A stretch of DNA of 64,000 bases from Sphingobium sp. YR768 (GTDB lineage: Bacteria > Pseudomonadota > Alphaproteobacteria > Sphingomonadales > Sphingomonadaceae), in contig NZ_FOGE01000003.1 in the NCBI RefSeq assembly GCF_900111125.1, positions 248,001 through 312,000 on the forward strand, written 5' to 3'. Positions 35,780 to 43,659 of this stretch are shown in pieces. Made by a program: the position numbers and the translations under genes. Position 1 is the stretch's first letter. Each line of letters opens with the position of its first letter. Below the pieces are notes generated by a model. That model did no database searches and was not told where the DNA came from. It worked only from the letters and a program-made list of their open reading frames with translations.

Positions 35780-36913
35780 CTACCAGCGCAAGGCAGCGTT
35801 GAGCATCAGGGCGCGCGCCTGATCGGCAGCACGTATCGGGCCTGAGAGAGGCTGGTCGGCCAGACGGCCGCTCATCAGCCGGTCGGGATCGGTAAGGTGC
35901 AGGCCGATGCGCGGCGCGCGCGGATCGGCCGGGACATAATCGATGCCCGCTTCGACCCGCACCGCCCGCCTGCCCTGCCCCCATGCCGAACCGCTGGTGC
36001 GTGCGGCCGTCACCGTTCCGCGCCAGGGGCCGCTATGCCATGATCCGCCCAGTGCCAGCCGCTGTTCGGCGACACCATTGTCCAGTTGCGCCCGATCATA
36101 GCGCAGTTTCCAGAGCAGATTGCGCGACAGGCTGTGTCCCGCCTCCAGCGCCATGCCGCGTAGCCGGGTCGACCCCAGATTGCGGGGCAGATAGGCTTGC
36201 GACGCGAAGGCCAGCCGGTCCCGCACCTGTCCGTCATAGGCGGCCAGTTCCAGCCGCAGCGTCGGCGTCATCCAGCGCAGGGCGACGCGGGTCCGACTGT
36301 CCCGTTCGGGCCGCAAATCATTTCGAAGCGCGCGGAAAGTGGGCATATCCAGCCCCAGCGCGCCGATCCGGCCGATATCGCCATAGGCCCGCATCGTCTC
36401 GCGATAATCGGCACCCATCGTCAGGCGCGGCGTGGCGGCGAATGCCAGTTGTGCCGAGGGTAGGAAATCGTCCCGCACGCGCAGATCGTCGCGACTGTAG
36501 GGCGACGTGACATTTACCGCCTTGCTGCTGAACTTGACCGCCTGCCACCCCAGATTGGCCGACAGCCGGTCGTCGATCGACGGCAGATCGAACAGCAGGT
36601 CGACCATGCGCGCGCTGCTGCGTGGTTCGATGCCGGTCCTCGCCGCACCGAGCGCCGCGAAACGCTGTCGCCGCCGCTGCAAGGCCAGATGCAGGTCGGC
36701 CGGCTCGGCGGGGGCGGTCGTCAGTTCGATGGCATAGATGCGCGCGGGACGCTGAGAGGGTGGCAGCAGAGGCGCCGGATGGACAGCGATGCTCACCCGC
36801 GGCTTCAAGGCAAAATGGCCATGATCGGGCCAGATCGTCTCCGCCATCGCGGCGCCGGGCAGACCGGCGACGGCAAGCGTGCAAGCAAGAGTGCAGGCGG
36901 GCGGCGCGCGCAT
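35780..36913 (-). CDS. Hypothetical outer-membrane beta-barrel protein
   Basis: A 377-residue exported protein; signal peptide ends in AAMAE near residue 24. Alternating amphipathic strands with ...W at the C-terminus (MLNAALRW) match a BAM-assembled beta-barrel. It resembles the C-terminal half of a TonB-dependent receptor but lacks the plug domain and TonB box, so it is either a truncated receptor or a different porin-like family. ATGA overlap with the upstream exonuclease-endonuclease-phosphatase gene indicates one operon. Confidence 0.65.
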   Translation of the reverse strand: MRAPPACTLACTLAVAGLPGAAMAETIWPDHGHFALKPRVSIAVHPAPLLPPSQRPARIYAIELTTAPAEPADLHLALQRRRQRFAALGAARTGIEPRSSARMVDLLFDLPSIDDRLSANLGWQAVKFSSKAVNVTSPYSRDDLRVRDDFLPSAQLAFAATPRLTMGADYRETMRAYGDIGRIGALGLDMPTFRALRNDLRPERDSRTRVALRWMTPTLRLELAAYDGQVRDRLAFASQAYLPRNLGSTRLRGMALEAGHSLSRNLLWKLRYDRAQLDNGVAEQRLALGGSWHSGPWRGTVTAARTSGSAWGQGRRAVRVEAGIDYVPADPRAPRIGLHLTDPDRLMSGRLADQPLSGPIRAADQARALMLNAALRW

Positions 36914-37989
36914 CAGCGGTTCTCCAGCGATGCGAAGCGGATGGTATCGCCACCCGGCGCATAGCACAGCGCATAGCCGACATGATCGGACAGGCGTGTC
37001 GCCTCCGGCCCGCCAAAGGGCACCTGCGCCTGCACGACAGGCATCGCCGATCCGGCCGCATCGCGGGCGAACAGCCAGTCCTTGCCGCGATCGACCGCTT
37101 CGGCCAGATCGTGCCGTTCGGTCGCGTCGGCCAGGAGCGCATCACCGAGCGCACGCCGCCCGCCACCGAGCGGCGGCGCGACGAAATCCATGCTGGCCCG
37201 CGCCATTTGACCGAAAAAGGCGGCAACCCGTTGCCGGTCGCCGCCGATGTTGAAGTCGCCCCCCAGGATCATCATCCGGTCACGCGGCACATGGCGGTTG
37301 ACGAAAGCCGCCAGCAGGCCTGCCTGACGGTCGAAGGCGCGCAACGAGCGCGCAACCGGCACGCCGGCCGCCTTGCGCGCATTGAGATGACTGTTGACGA
37401 TCGCGACCGGTGCGGCAACGCCGGGCACGCGCAGATGCGCGATCATCGCCCCCTTATTGGCGAGACAATCGAAGCCGGCACAGGCGAAGGCGGGATAGGC
37501 GATGCGATCGACCGCCATGATCGGCCAGTCGGACAGGATCAGCAATCCGCTGCCCATACGCTTGCCGATGGCTTCACCCCGGTCCCAGCGCGCATCTTGC
37601 AGAAAGGCCTGATCGGCAGGCAAAGAAGTGACCGGACTACGCATCGCCACATCCGGGCCAGCCGCGACATGGGCATAGCCGGCGCGACGCGCAAATTCCA
37701 CCGGATCGGCAATGAAGGCTTCCTGCAACAACAGGATATGGGGCTGTCGCCGCTGCGCGCGCAAATCGGCCAGCCGGTCGGCGATCTGCCCCAGCGCCTC
37801 TTCCCGCCCGAAGGCGACCGGCCAGGGCAGGCCCATGACATTATAGGTCATGACCGACAGCGGCAAATCCGGACCGGGCGACGCGGTCGGCACCGCGCCG
37901 AGCGCGCCCGGCGAACTCGCACTGGGCGAACTGGCGGCAAGCAGGACCGTCAGACTTGCGAAAAACAAGGCGCGCAAAGGTTTCGACAT
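36913..37989 (-). CDS. Exported EEP-family phosphodiesterase, sphingomyelinase-like
   Basis: A 358-residue endonuclease/exonuclease/phosphatase-fold enzyme with a signal peptide and an Ala/Ser/Pro-rich linker. Catalytic blocks in order: MTYNVMGLPWP, LLLQEAFIADPVEF, NSHLNARKAAG, LGGDFNIGGDRQR and LSDHVGYALCY. This is the metal site and Asp/His set of neutral sphingomyelinases and related phosphodiesterases. Export argues for lipid rather than nucleic-acid turnover. It leads the operon with the barrel and propeller proteins. Exact substrate is unknown. Confidence 0.8.
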   Translation of the reverse strand: MSKPLRALFFASLTVLLAASSPSASSPGALGAVPTASPGPDLPLSVMTYNVMGLPWPVAFGREEALGQIADRLADLRAQRRQPHILLLQEAFIADPVEFARRAGYAHVAAGPDVAMRSPVTSLPADQAFLQDARWDRGEAIGKRMGSGLLILSDWPIMAVDRIAYPAFACAGFDCLANKGAMIAHLRVPGVAAPVAIVNSHLNARKAAGVPVARSLRAFDRQAGLLAAFVNRHVPRDRMMILGGDFNIGGDRQRVAAFFGQMARASMDFVAPPLGGGRRALGDALLADATERHDLAEAVDRGKDWLFARDAAGSAMPVVQAQVPFGGPEATRLSDHVGYALCYAPGGDTIRFASLENR

Positions 37990-38121
37990 GATTTCAGACC
38001 CCCGCCGCGCCACCTAGCGCGCGCCTGGGTCATGCCGATGTCGCCGTCGTGGCGAAGCGGTGAAGGTTGCAAGTCAATGATCGTCACCGCACCGACGCGG
38101 GACTGTCATTATTGCGCCTAT

Positions 38122-39111
38122 CTATTGCGGGCGATGCCCCTTGCGCCATTTGATCCACAGATGGCGGGCCAGCATCAGCGGCGGCATGCGCAACCAGTGG
38201 GACCGGACATAGAAAGCGAAGACCAGCAGCTTGCGCGTCTCCCGCCCCCAGCCGTCACGGGCGAGCAGACGGGCGCGTATGAGGCGATCCCACAGCGTGA
38301 GGCGTACGCCATGGCCATAGATCGCGTCGGCCAGCCTGCGGGCCTGCGCGACATGGCGCGCCAGTCCATGATGGGCGGCGCGTGCCTTCAATGCGGCGCG
38401 ATCCGTTTCGGGCAGCAGGCAGTAGATATCCCACAGGTTGCGCAGACCGCCCTGCAGGTCGCCATCCGCCAACATATGGGCGGCGGCATGGACGACGCGA
38501 TCCTCGGCCGACAGCACATATAATCCATCGGTAATGGCTATGGCGTCCGCGATCATCGCCGCCGCGTCCGGGGTCTGGCGCGCCGTCAGCGGCAGCACGG
38601 TATGGTGGACGTCGATCAGCCGGTCGCGCTCGATATGGATCAGCGGCGGGAGTTCATGCATCCACTGGCGATAATAGGCGTCGTCATAGGCATCTTCCTT
38701 CACCCATTCCCAACCCGCGCCGATCAGCGCCTGCTCTGCGGCGCTCACGACTTCACGAGGGACGAGAATGTCGAGATCGCCGATGAAGCGGCCCTGCCCC
38801 GCCTGCAAATCCGCCGCCGCATAGGCCGTGCCTTTGAGCAGGACGACCCGCAGGCCAAGCGGCGCGAGTGCCAGCGCGGCGCGATCCGCCTCCCACAGCG
38901 CCTGTTGCGCCTCGCGCGCGCTATCGCGGCGGGCATCGTCCAATATCGGGCGGACGGCCGGGGGTATGGCAATGCCATCCAGCCGGCAGGCCAGCGTGCC
39001 GATCAGCCGCTCCGCCTTTGCTGCGGCGATCAGCGCGTTCCAGCCCGTCGCATCCAGCCCGGCGACACCGGCCGGTTCGCGCAGGCTGCGGACCAGCAGC
39101 GCGGCGCTCAT
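38122..39111 (-). CDS. Nucleotidyltransferase family protein (PF14907-like)
   Basis: A 329-residue soluble protein. The nucleotidyltransferase core is seen as VVLLKGTAYAAADLQAGQ then FIGDLDILVP (G-D-x-D-I metal site), DVHHTVLPLTARQT and later a helical region (VHAAAHMLADGDLQGGLRNL) typical of PF14907. In phosphorylating lasso-peptide clusters such proteins add nucleotides to the peptide phosphate. Stop and start overlap the HprK gene by ATGA. The peptide substrate is not identified. Confidence 0.85.
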   Translation of the reverse strand: MSAALLVRSLREPAGVAGLDATGWNALIAAAKAERLIGTLACRLDGIAIPPAVRPILDDARRDSAREAQQALWEADRAALALAPLGLRVVLLKGTAYAAADLQAGQGRFIGDLDILVPREVVSAAEQALIGAGWEWVKEDAYDDAYYRQWMHELPPLIHIERDRLIDVHHTVLPLTARQTPDAAAMIADAIAITDGLYVLSAEDRVVHAAAHMLADGDLQGGLRNLWDIYCLLPETDRAALKARAAHHGLARHVAQARRLADAIYGHGVRLTLWDRLIRARLLARDGWGRETRKLLVFAFYVRSHWLRMPPLMLARHLWIKWRKGHRPQ

Positions 39112-39971
39112 AGATGTTCCTCCCACAGGCGATCGACCATCTCGATCGCGGCATCGCCCGACGGGAAATCGATGGCGCGGGCCGGCACGCCGGTCACGAA
39201 GCGGGTCAGGGCGGCAAAGGCCGGCTCGCCCAGCGCGACATAATTGGTAGACGCCTGGGTCAGGCGCATGAAAATCTCGCCCCGCCCCACCGCGCGCATC
39301 GCCGGATCATGGCCGAAACGGGGGAAGAGCAACAAAGCGGGCATCGCCCCATGCCCCATGCGCGCGATGGCATCGGCGCGGGGGATCATGTGGCGGATGT
39401 CGCCCTTTGCCGTCGCCCTGAGCAGCGGCCCCATGCGGGTTTCGCCAACTTCCTGCGCGACGACATCGATCGCGCGATTCTTGAGGCTGACGAGGCGCGG
39501 AAAGGGCAGGATCGCGCCGCTGTCGAGATCGAGCAGCGCAAATTCGTCGCCCATCAGCCGCCAGCCCCGCTCCCCCAGCAGCGCCGCCAGCGTCGATTTG
39601 CCCGATCCGGATTCGCCGGTCATCACCAGCGCGCGTCCGTCTTTCTCGACGCTGGACGCATGGAGCAGCAAATGCCGCCGCCAGCCCAGCGCCATTTGCA
39701 GGTTCATGCCCATTTCGGCGGCCAGCAGACCATGGGCTAAGCTCATCGGCGCGGCGTCGGCCAGACCATGATCGCCGGTGATGAAGATGGAGGGGCGCAC
39801 ATAGCGGCGCAGCCTGCTGGCTGGCTGAAGCCGCACGGTAAAATCGGCGATCGCGCCGAGGATGTCGGGATAGGCGGCATAAAGGCGCGCCAGTTCGGCG
39901 ATCGGTTGCGGCCAGGCGGAGCCGATGCGGAAGGTGGCGGGGCCGATACGCAGGGTGATCGCATGCTTCAT
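39108..39971 (-). CDS. HprK-related kinase A
   Basis: A 287-residue kinase related to HPr Ser kinase. Walker A is VMTGESGSGKSTLAAL near residue 118; GDEFALLDLDSGAILPFPRL supplies Walker B-like and substrate elements, with RHMIPRADAIARMGHG later. It lacks the long N-terminal domain of true HprK and there are no PTS genes nearby. Such HprK-related proteins sit in peptide-modification clusters and phosphorylate peptides. Gene order PqqD-like, kinase, nucleotidyltransferase with ATGA overlaps on both sides marks one operon. Confidence 0.88.
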   Translation of the reverse strand: MKHAITLRIGPATFRIGSAWPQPIAELARLYAAYPDILGAIADFTVRLQPASRLRRYVRPSIFITGDHGLADAAPMSLAHGLLAAEMGMNLQMALGWRRHLLLHASSVEKDGRALVMTGESGSGKSTLAALLGERGWRLMGDEFALLDLDSGAILPFPRLVSLKNRAIDVVAQEVGETRMGPLLRATAKGDIRHMIPRADAIARMGHGAMPALLLFPRFGHDPAMRAVGRGEIFMRLTQASTNYVALGEPAFAALTRFVTGVPARAIDFPSGDAAIEMVDRLWEEHL

Positions 39972-40264
39972 GCCGGGCGCACCAGACCCAGCGCGACCAG
40001 CGCGTCCAGATGAGCGCCGATTTCCTCGACCGCTTCTTCGCGCGGGCCGAGATCGAAATCCTGCGCCAACCGGTCATGCATCTGCGCCGCCGTCAGTTCT
40101 GCGCCGTCGGTCATCCGTTCCAATATCTCCGGCACCGGGCTGATCACCATATGGGTCTGGCCGGAACGATGGTGATAGAGGAGGACAAGATCGTCGAGCG
40201 TGCAGACGGCAACCGCGTCGCGCACGTCCCGGCGATAGGCTTTGATCGCATCCAAATCCGGCAT
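39968..40264 (-). CDS. PqqD-like protein of HPr-rel-A system (RiPP recognition element)
   Basis: A 98-residue PqqD-like winged-helix protein: CTLDDLVLLYHHRSGQTHMV, then ILERMTDGAELTAAQMHDRL and a C-terminal helix pair ending LDALVALGLVRPA. PqqD-fold proteins recognise leader peptides and present them to modifying enzymes. ATG 40264 is used because the longer frame upstream crosses a structured palindromic element. It overlaps the kinase start by ATGA. Its partner peptide is not obvious; the Tat-exported protein upstream is one candidate. Confidence 0.85.
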   Translation of the reverse strand: MPDLDAIKAYRRDVRDAVAVCTLDDLVLLYHHRSGQTHMVISPVPEILERMTDGAELTAAQMHDRLAQDFDLGPREEAVEEIGAHLDALVALGLVRPA

Positions 40265-40311
40265 CCCTGGCTGGTGTCCCCCACGCTGTAGCGCGCAAGA
40301 TGTAGCCAAGT

Positions 40312-40473
40312 GCCTAAGAGTCTGTTTGGAAAATGTGCGAACGAGCACATTTTCAATGCCGCACCGGCCCACACCCCCACCCGACCTCCCAGACATGGTA
40401 CCCTGATGGGCGGTCGGGTGGGGGTGTGGGCCGGTGCGGATGCGCCATAGGCGCATTCCCAAACAGACCCTAA
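40312..40473. repeat. Four-way cloverleaf palindromic element
   Basis: Outer arms GTCTGTTTGG (40320-40329) and CCAAACAGAC (40459-40468) enclose three hairpins: 10-bp arms at 40329-40338/40345-40354 (GAAAATGTGC), 28-bp arms at 40359-40386/40412-40439 (start CCGCACCGGCCCACAC), and 7-bp arms at 40440-40446/40450-40456 (ATGCGCC). CCTAA flanks both ends, as a target duplication would. All arms are perfect. It separates the glycosyltransferase gene from the PqqD-like gene. Confidence 0.85.
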
Positions 40474-40477
40474 CGCA

Positions 40478-41638
40478 TCAGGACAGGGCTGGCGATGGCT
40501 GGCGTGCCCGTGCGGGGGCATCGGCCAGCGATTCGAAGGCGCGCAGATAGCGGTCGAGCGCCCGGTCGACGCCATGATCGTCCACCGCAGCCGCAGCCCT
40601 TACGGGACAGGATGGCTGGGTCAGCGCCCGTTCGATCGCGCGGGCGAAGGCGGCGGCATCGCCCACCGGCGTCGCGGGGTGCTGGGCTGCATCCGCCAGA
40701 AGGGGGCGGATATTCGGCGTGCTGTCGGTCGCCACGACCTGCGCACCACAGGCCAGCGCCTCTATCAGCGTGGCGCACAGCCCTTCCCAGCGGGATGGCT
40801 GGAGCAGCAGGTCGGCCTGCGCCATCAGGGTCGCCAGCGCTTCGGGGCAGCCGACATAGCCGGCGAAGTCCACGCGATCGGCGATGCCCAGCGCCGCGCA
40901 TTGCCGTTGCAGATCGGCCTGCAACGGCCCCTGCCCGACGATGGTCAGCCGCCAGTCGAGATGCGGCAGCCGTGTGAGGGCATGAAGCGCCGTCGCCTGA
41001 TCCTTCTGCTCGGCCAGCCGACCGACCATCAGCAGGCGGTGCGGGCTACCCGGCGCGCGCAGGGCACGCGCGGCGCGCGCCCGCTCCATCGCCGGCGTCA
41101 CGGTCGGGCGAGGAAGCAGGCGTACGTCGCCGCTCTGTGCCAGCAGCGCGCGATCATGTTCGCCCATGACGATGGTCAGGTCCGACAGGCGCGCGATCGC
41201 CCGGAATTTGGCGAGCCGTGTCCAAGCGCCCGCGCCGCGCTGCCCGGGGCGCACGATCGGATTGGAAATGCGGCCAACCGCCCGCGTATCGCTGCCAAGT
41301 GCGGCCAGCGCGACCAGCATATTGCTCTGGTTGCCGGCGGAATAGAGGATCGCGGGCCGATGCCGCCGCACCATGGCCGCCAGCGCCGGAAATTGCGCGA
41401 TCATGGACAGGCGACGCACGCCGCCGGGTGATGGCACCAGCCGGACGGGCAAGGCGGGATCGATCAGATGGGCGGCGGGACCATCGCGATGCGCCATCCA
41501 CAATTCCACCGGCACGCCCCGGCGCAGAAGATGATTGGCCAGCAGGATGGCGACGCGATCCAGCCCGCCATCGCCGGGTCGATAGAGATAGACAGCCACC
41601 GAAAATGCGCGCCCCACCGGGCGGCCAACCTGAAACAT
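40478..41638 (-). CDS. Glycosyltransferase family 4 protein
   Basis: A 386-residue GT-B fold glycosyltransferase. The N-terminal domain has YRPGDGGLDRVAILLANHLL, and the C-terminal domain has LLMVGRLAEQKDQATALHAL with the donor-binding block SRWEGLCATLIEALACGAQV followed by VATDS. No membrane segments, so cytosolic. Sugar and acceptor are unknown; context (Tat-exported protein upstream, peptide-modifying genes downstream) allows protein, lipid or polysaccharide glycosylation. The structured element at 40312-40473 lies just beyond its stop. Confidence 0.9.
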   Translation of the reverse strand: MFQVGRPVGRAFSVAVYLYRPGDGGLDRVAILLANHLLRRGVPVELWMAHRDGPAAHLIDPALPVRLVPSPGGVRRLSMIAQFPALAAMVRRHRPAILYSAGNQSNMLVALAALGSDTRAVGRISNPIVRPGQRGAGAWTRLAKFRAIARLSDLTIVMGEHDRALLAQSGDVRLLPRPTVTPAMERARAARALRAPGSPHRLLMVGRLAEQKDQATALHALTRLPHLDWRLTIVGQGPLQADLQRQCAALGIADRVDFAGYVGCPEALATLMAQADLLLQPSRWEGLCATLIEALACGAQVVATDSTPNIRPLLADAAQHPATPVGDAAAFARAIERALTQPSCPVRAAAAVDDHGVDRALDRYLRAFESLADAPARARQPSPALS

Positions 41639-41739
41639 CGCGCTGTCCTTGCCTTCAAAACACGAACCTGCGTGTTCGACGGCATCAACGCGACATACCC
41701 GTATCGGTTCAATTCGCTACGGGTGAGCCTGCAAGGGGA

Positions 41740-42165
41740 TCAGCGCGGCATTTGCAGCGAGGCGTAGCAGGTAAAGCCGCTCGTCCCACGCTGTAACCTG
41801 CGGATATAGTTCAGATAAGTCTGATTTTGTTCGTAACTGGTGCCGGGCAGCGGCCGACCGCGCATGGCCTGTTTCACCTGCTCCCCGGTGAAGCTGCGGC
41901 CGGTGCCGGGAAAGGCGCCCTGTGTACCGGCCGGGACGAGTTGACCGCTGGGGGCGATATAATTTCCGGCGCGGCCCTGATCGGGCACGGGGATGGTGCA
42001 GTTGAGCACGGAGGCCGCCGTATTGGCGAGCGCGGGGCGGATCGACACGATCGCGGACGCCGCGGCGGCGCCGCCCATCAGCAACTGGCGGCGCGACGGC
42101 GTCAGCGAAATCGCGTCCTGCGGCTCCACTGCCGGGCCTTCCTGTTCGGGCGTCGGTTCGCTCAT
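41740..42165 (-). CDS. Tat-exported hypothetical protein, candidate substrate of the modification cassette
   Basis: A 141-residue protein with an acidic N-terminus, a twin-arginine signal (SRRQLLMGGAAAASAI, about residues 24-39) and a short mature part with two cysteines (VLNCTIPVPDQGR and SGFTCYASLQMPR). I do not recognise an enzyme fold. Its location at the head of the glycosyltransferase, PqqD-like, kinase and nucleotidyltransferase genes makes it a plausible substrate or carrier. AAGGACGAA precedes ATG 42165. Divergent from phoR. Confidence 0.7.
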   Translation of the reverse strand: MSEPTPEQEGPAVEPQDAISLTPSRRQLLMGGAAAASAIVSIRPALANTAASVLNCTIPVPDQGRAGNYIAPSGQLVPAGTQGAFPGTGRSFTGEQVKQAMRGRPLPGTSYEQNQTYLNYIRRLQRGTSGFTCYASLQMPR

Positions 42166-42257
42166 TTCGTCCTTATCCGCGTATCACACTTGTCAAAGCG
42201 TAAAGATTGCACGCTATTGGGACCAGACATTCGCAGCAAATGCGCGACAAATCCAGC

Positions 42258-43556
42258 ATGGTAACCATGAATCGACTGAGTATTTCACAGATTACCGCCT
42301 CCCTCGCCATGCTGATGCTTGGCACGGGCGGCGCCCTGATGCTGGGTGCGCATCCGATCGGCATCGCCCTGCCGGTGTTGGCGGGGGTGCTGGTGCTGAT
42401 CATCACAGCCGGCGATTCCGGGGCGCGGCCCGCCGCAGCGCCCATCGTGGTGCTCGACCAGCCGGACCTGATCACCCATCCGGATTTCGCCAGCCTGCTG
42501 GAGGGGATATCCGATCCGCTGATGCTGGTGGAAAAGGGACGGATCGTCCGTGCCAACCGGGCGGCGCAGCGCCTGCTGGGCGCGCATATCGAGGGGGAGG
42601 ATGCGCGCATCGCCATCCGCCATCCCGCCGCCGCCGAACGGCTGGCGAGCGTGGCACCGCTGGCCGAACCGATCATGATCGAACTGGTGGGTCTGGGCAC
42701 GCGCGACCAGCGCTGGCAGATGCGCGTGGCGCCGGTTGGCGCGGTGCGCGACATGCGCCGGCTCGTCCATCTGGTCGACCATAGCGGCACCCATGCGGCC
42801 GAGCGGATGCGGGTCGATTTCGTCGCCAATGCCAGCCATGAGCTGCGCACGCCGCTGGCGGGGATATTGGGCTTCATCGAGACGCTGGCCGACCCGGAAC
42901 TGGGCAAGGACGACGACACGCGCCAGCGATTCCTGACCATCATGGATCGGGAAGCGCGACGGATGCAGCGGCTGATCGACGATCTGATTTCGCTGAGCCG
43001 GATCGAATCGGAAAAATATCGCCCGCCAGATGCGCGGGTCGACCTGTCCGAACTGGCGGCCGAAGTGGTCGGCGTGTTCCGGTCCAGCCATGGCGACCGG
43101 GGGCGTGAGGTGGAGATGGAGATCGCGCCGCAATTGCCTGTGGTGCAGGGCGACCGCGCGCAACTGTCGCAACTGCTGCACAATCTGATCGGCAATTCGG
43201 TGAAATATGGCCGCCCCGGCACGCCGATCCATGTCACCCTGAACGAAGGGCCGAGCGGCATGACCCGGCTGATCGTGGCGGATGAGGGGGAAGGCATCGG
43301 CCCGGATCACCTGCCTCGCCTGACCGAGCGATTTTATCGCGTTGATTCGGGGCGAAGCCGGGCGATGGGCGGCACGGGACTGGGCCTGGCCATCGTCAAG
43401 CATATCGTGGAGCGGCATCGCGGCCGATTCGACCTCGCCAGCACATTGGGCAAGGGCACGACCATCACCGTGCTGCTGCCCCCGCCGGTGGAAGATATAT
43501 CGGGCAAAACAGACGAAAAGAAGCGGCCGTCGGCGCTTTCGGGCACGGTGTCATAA
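42258..43556 (+). CDS. phoR: Phosphate regulon sensor histidine kinase
   Basis: Membrane sensor of the Pho system (432 aa). Two N-terminal helices (LAMLMLGTGGALML and IGIALPVLAGVLVLIITAG), a PAS-like domain, then the dimerisation box NASHELRTPLAGILGFIETL with the phospho-His, the N box LLHNLIGNSVKYG, the G1 box DEGEGIGPDHL and G2 GGTGLGLAIVKHIVE. It phosphorylates PhoB and works with PstSCAB and PhoU encoded downstream. ATG 42258 is the usual choice; ATG 42267 is equally possible. Confidence 0.93.
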   Translation: MVTMNRLSISQITASLAMLMLGTGGALMLGAHPIGIALPVLAGVLVLIITAGDSGARPAAAPIVVLDQPDLITHPDFASLLEGISDPLMLVEKGRIVRANRAAQRLLGAHIEGEDARIAIRHPAAAERLASVAPLAEPIMIELVGLGTRDQRWQMRVAPVGAVRDMRRLVHLVDHSGTHAAERMRVDFVANASHELRTPLAGILGFIETLADPELGKDDDTRQRFLTIMDREARRMQRLIDDLISLSRIESEKYRPPDARVDLSELAAEVVGVFRSSHGDRGREVEMEIAPQLPVVQGDRAQLSQLLHNLIGNSVKYGRPGTPIHVTLNEGPSGMTRLIVADEGEGIGPDHLPRLTERFYRVDSGRSRAMGGTGLGLAIVKHIVERHRGRFDLASTLGKGTTITVLLPPPVEDISGKTDEKKRPSALSGTVS

Positions 43557-43580
43557 AAAGGAAACCTGACTGTCACAAAG
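43549..43580 (+). promoter_or_regulatory. Pho box-like repeats upstream of pstS
   Basis: TGTCATAAAA and TGTCACAAAG occur 22 bp apart, a multiple of the 11-bp repeat of PhoB sites. Consensus is matched in the CTGTCA part only. They lie about 90 bp upstream of the pstS start. Weak but in the right place. Confidence 0.35.
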
Positions 43581-43659
43581 GCGCGATGGTCCGCGACTAG
43601 GGCGCTTCCACAGGGGGGCGGCGACATGCGAATCGCGGCCTTGATGTATGGAGGTTCCC

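Noticed and set aside
36622-38523. 633-codon plus-strand open frame across barrel, EEP and nucleotidyltransferase genes
   Set aside because: It runs antisense through three genes with clear motifs and overlaps several operon junctions.
38122-40264. Complete lasso-peptide cluster
   Set aside because: No asparagine-synthetase-like cyclase, no transglutaminase-like protease and no obvious short precursor were found; only tailoring-type genes are present.
40312-40473. Simple rho-independent terminator
   Set aside because: The nested hairpins have no T-run and are enclosed by outer arms, so a terminator alone does not explain the structure.
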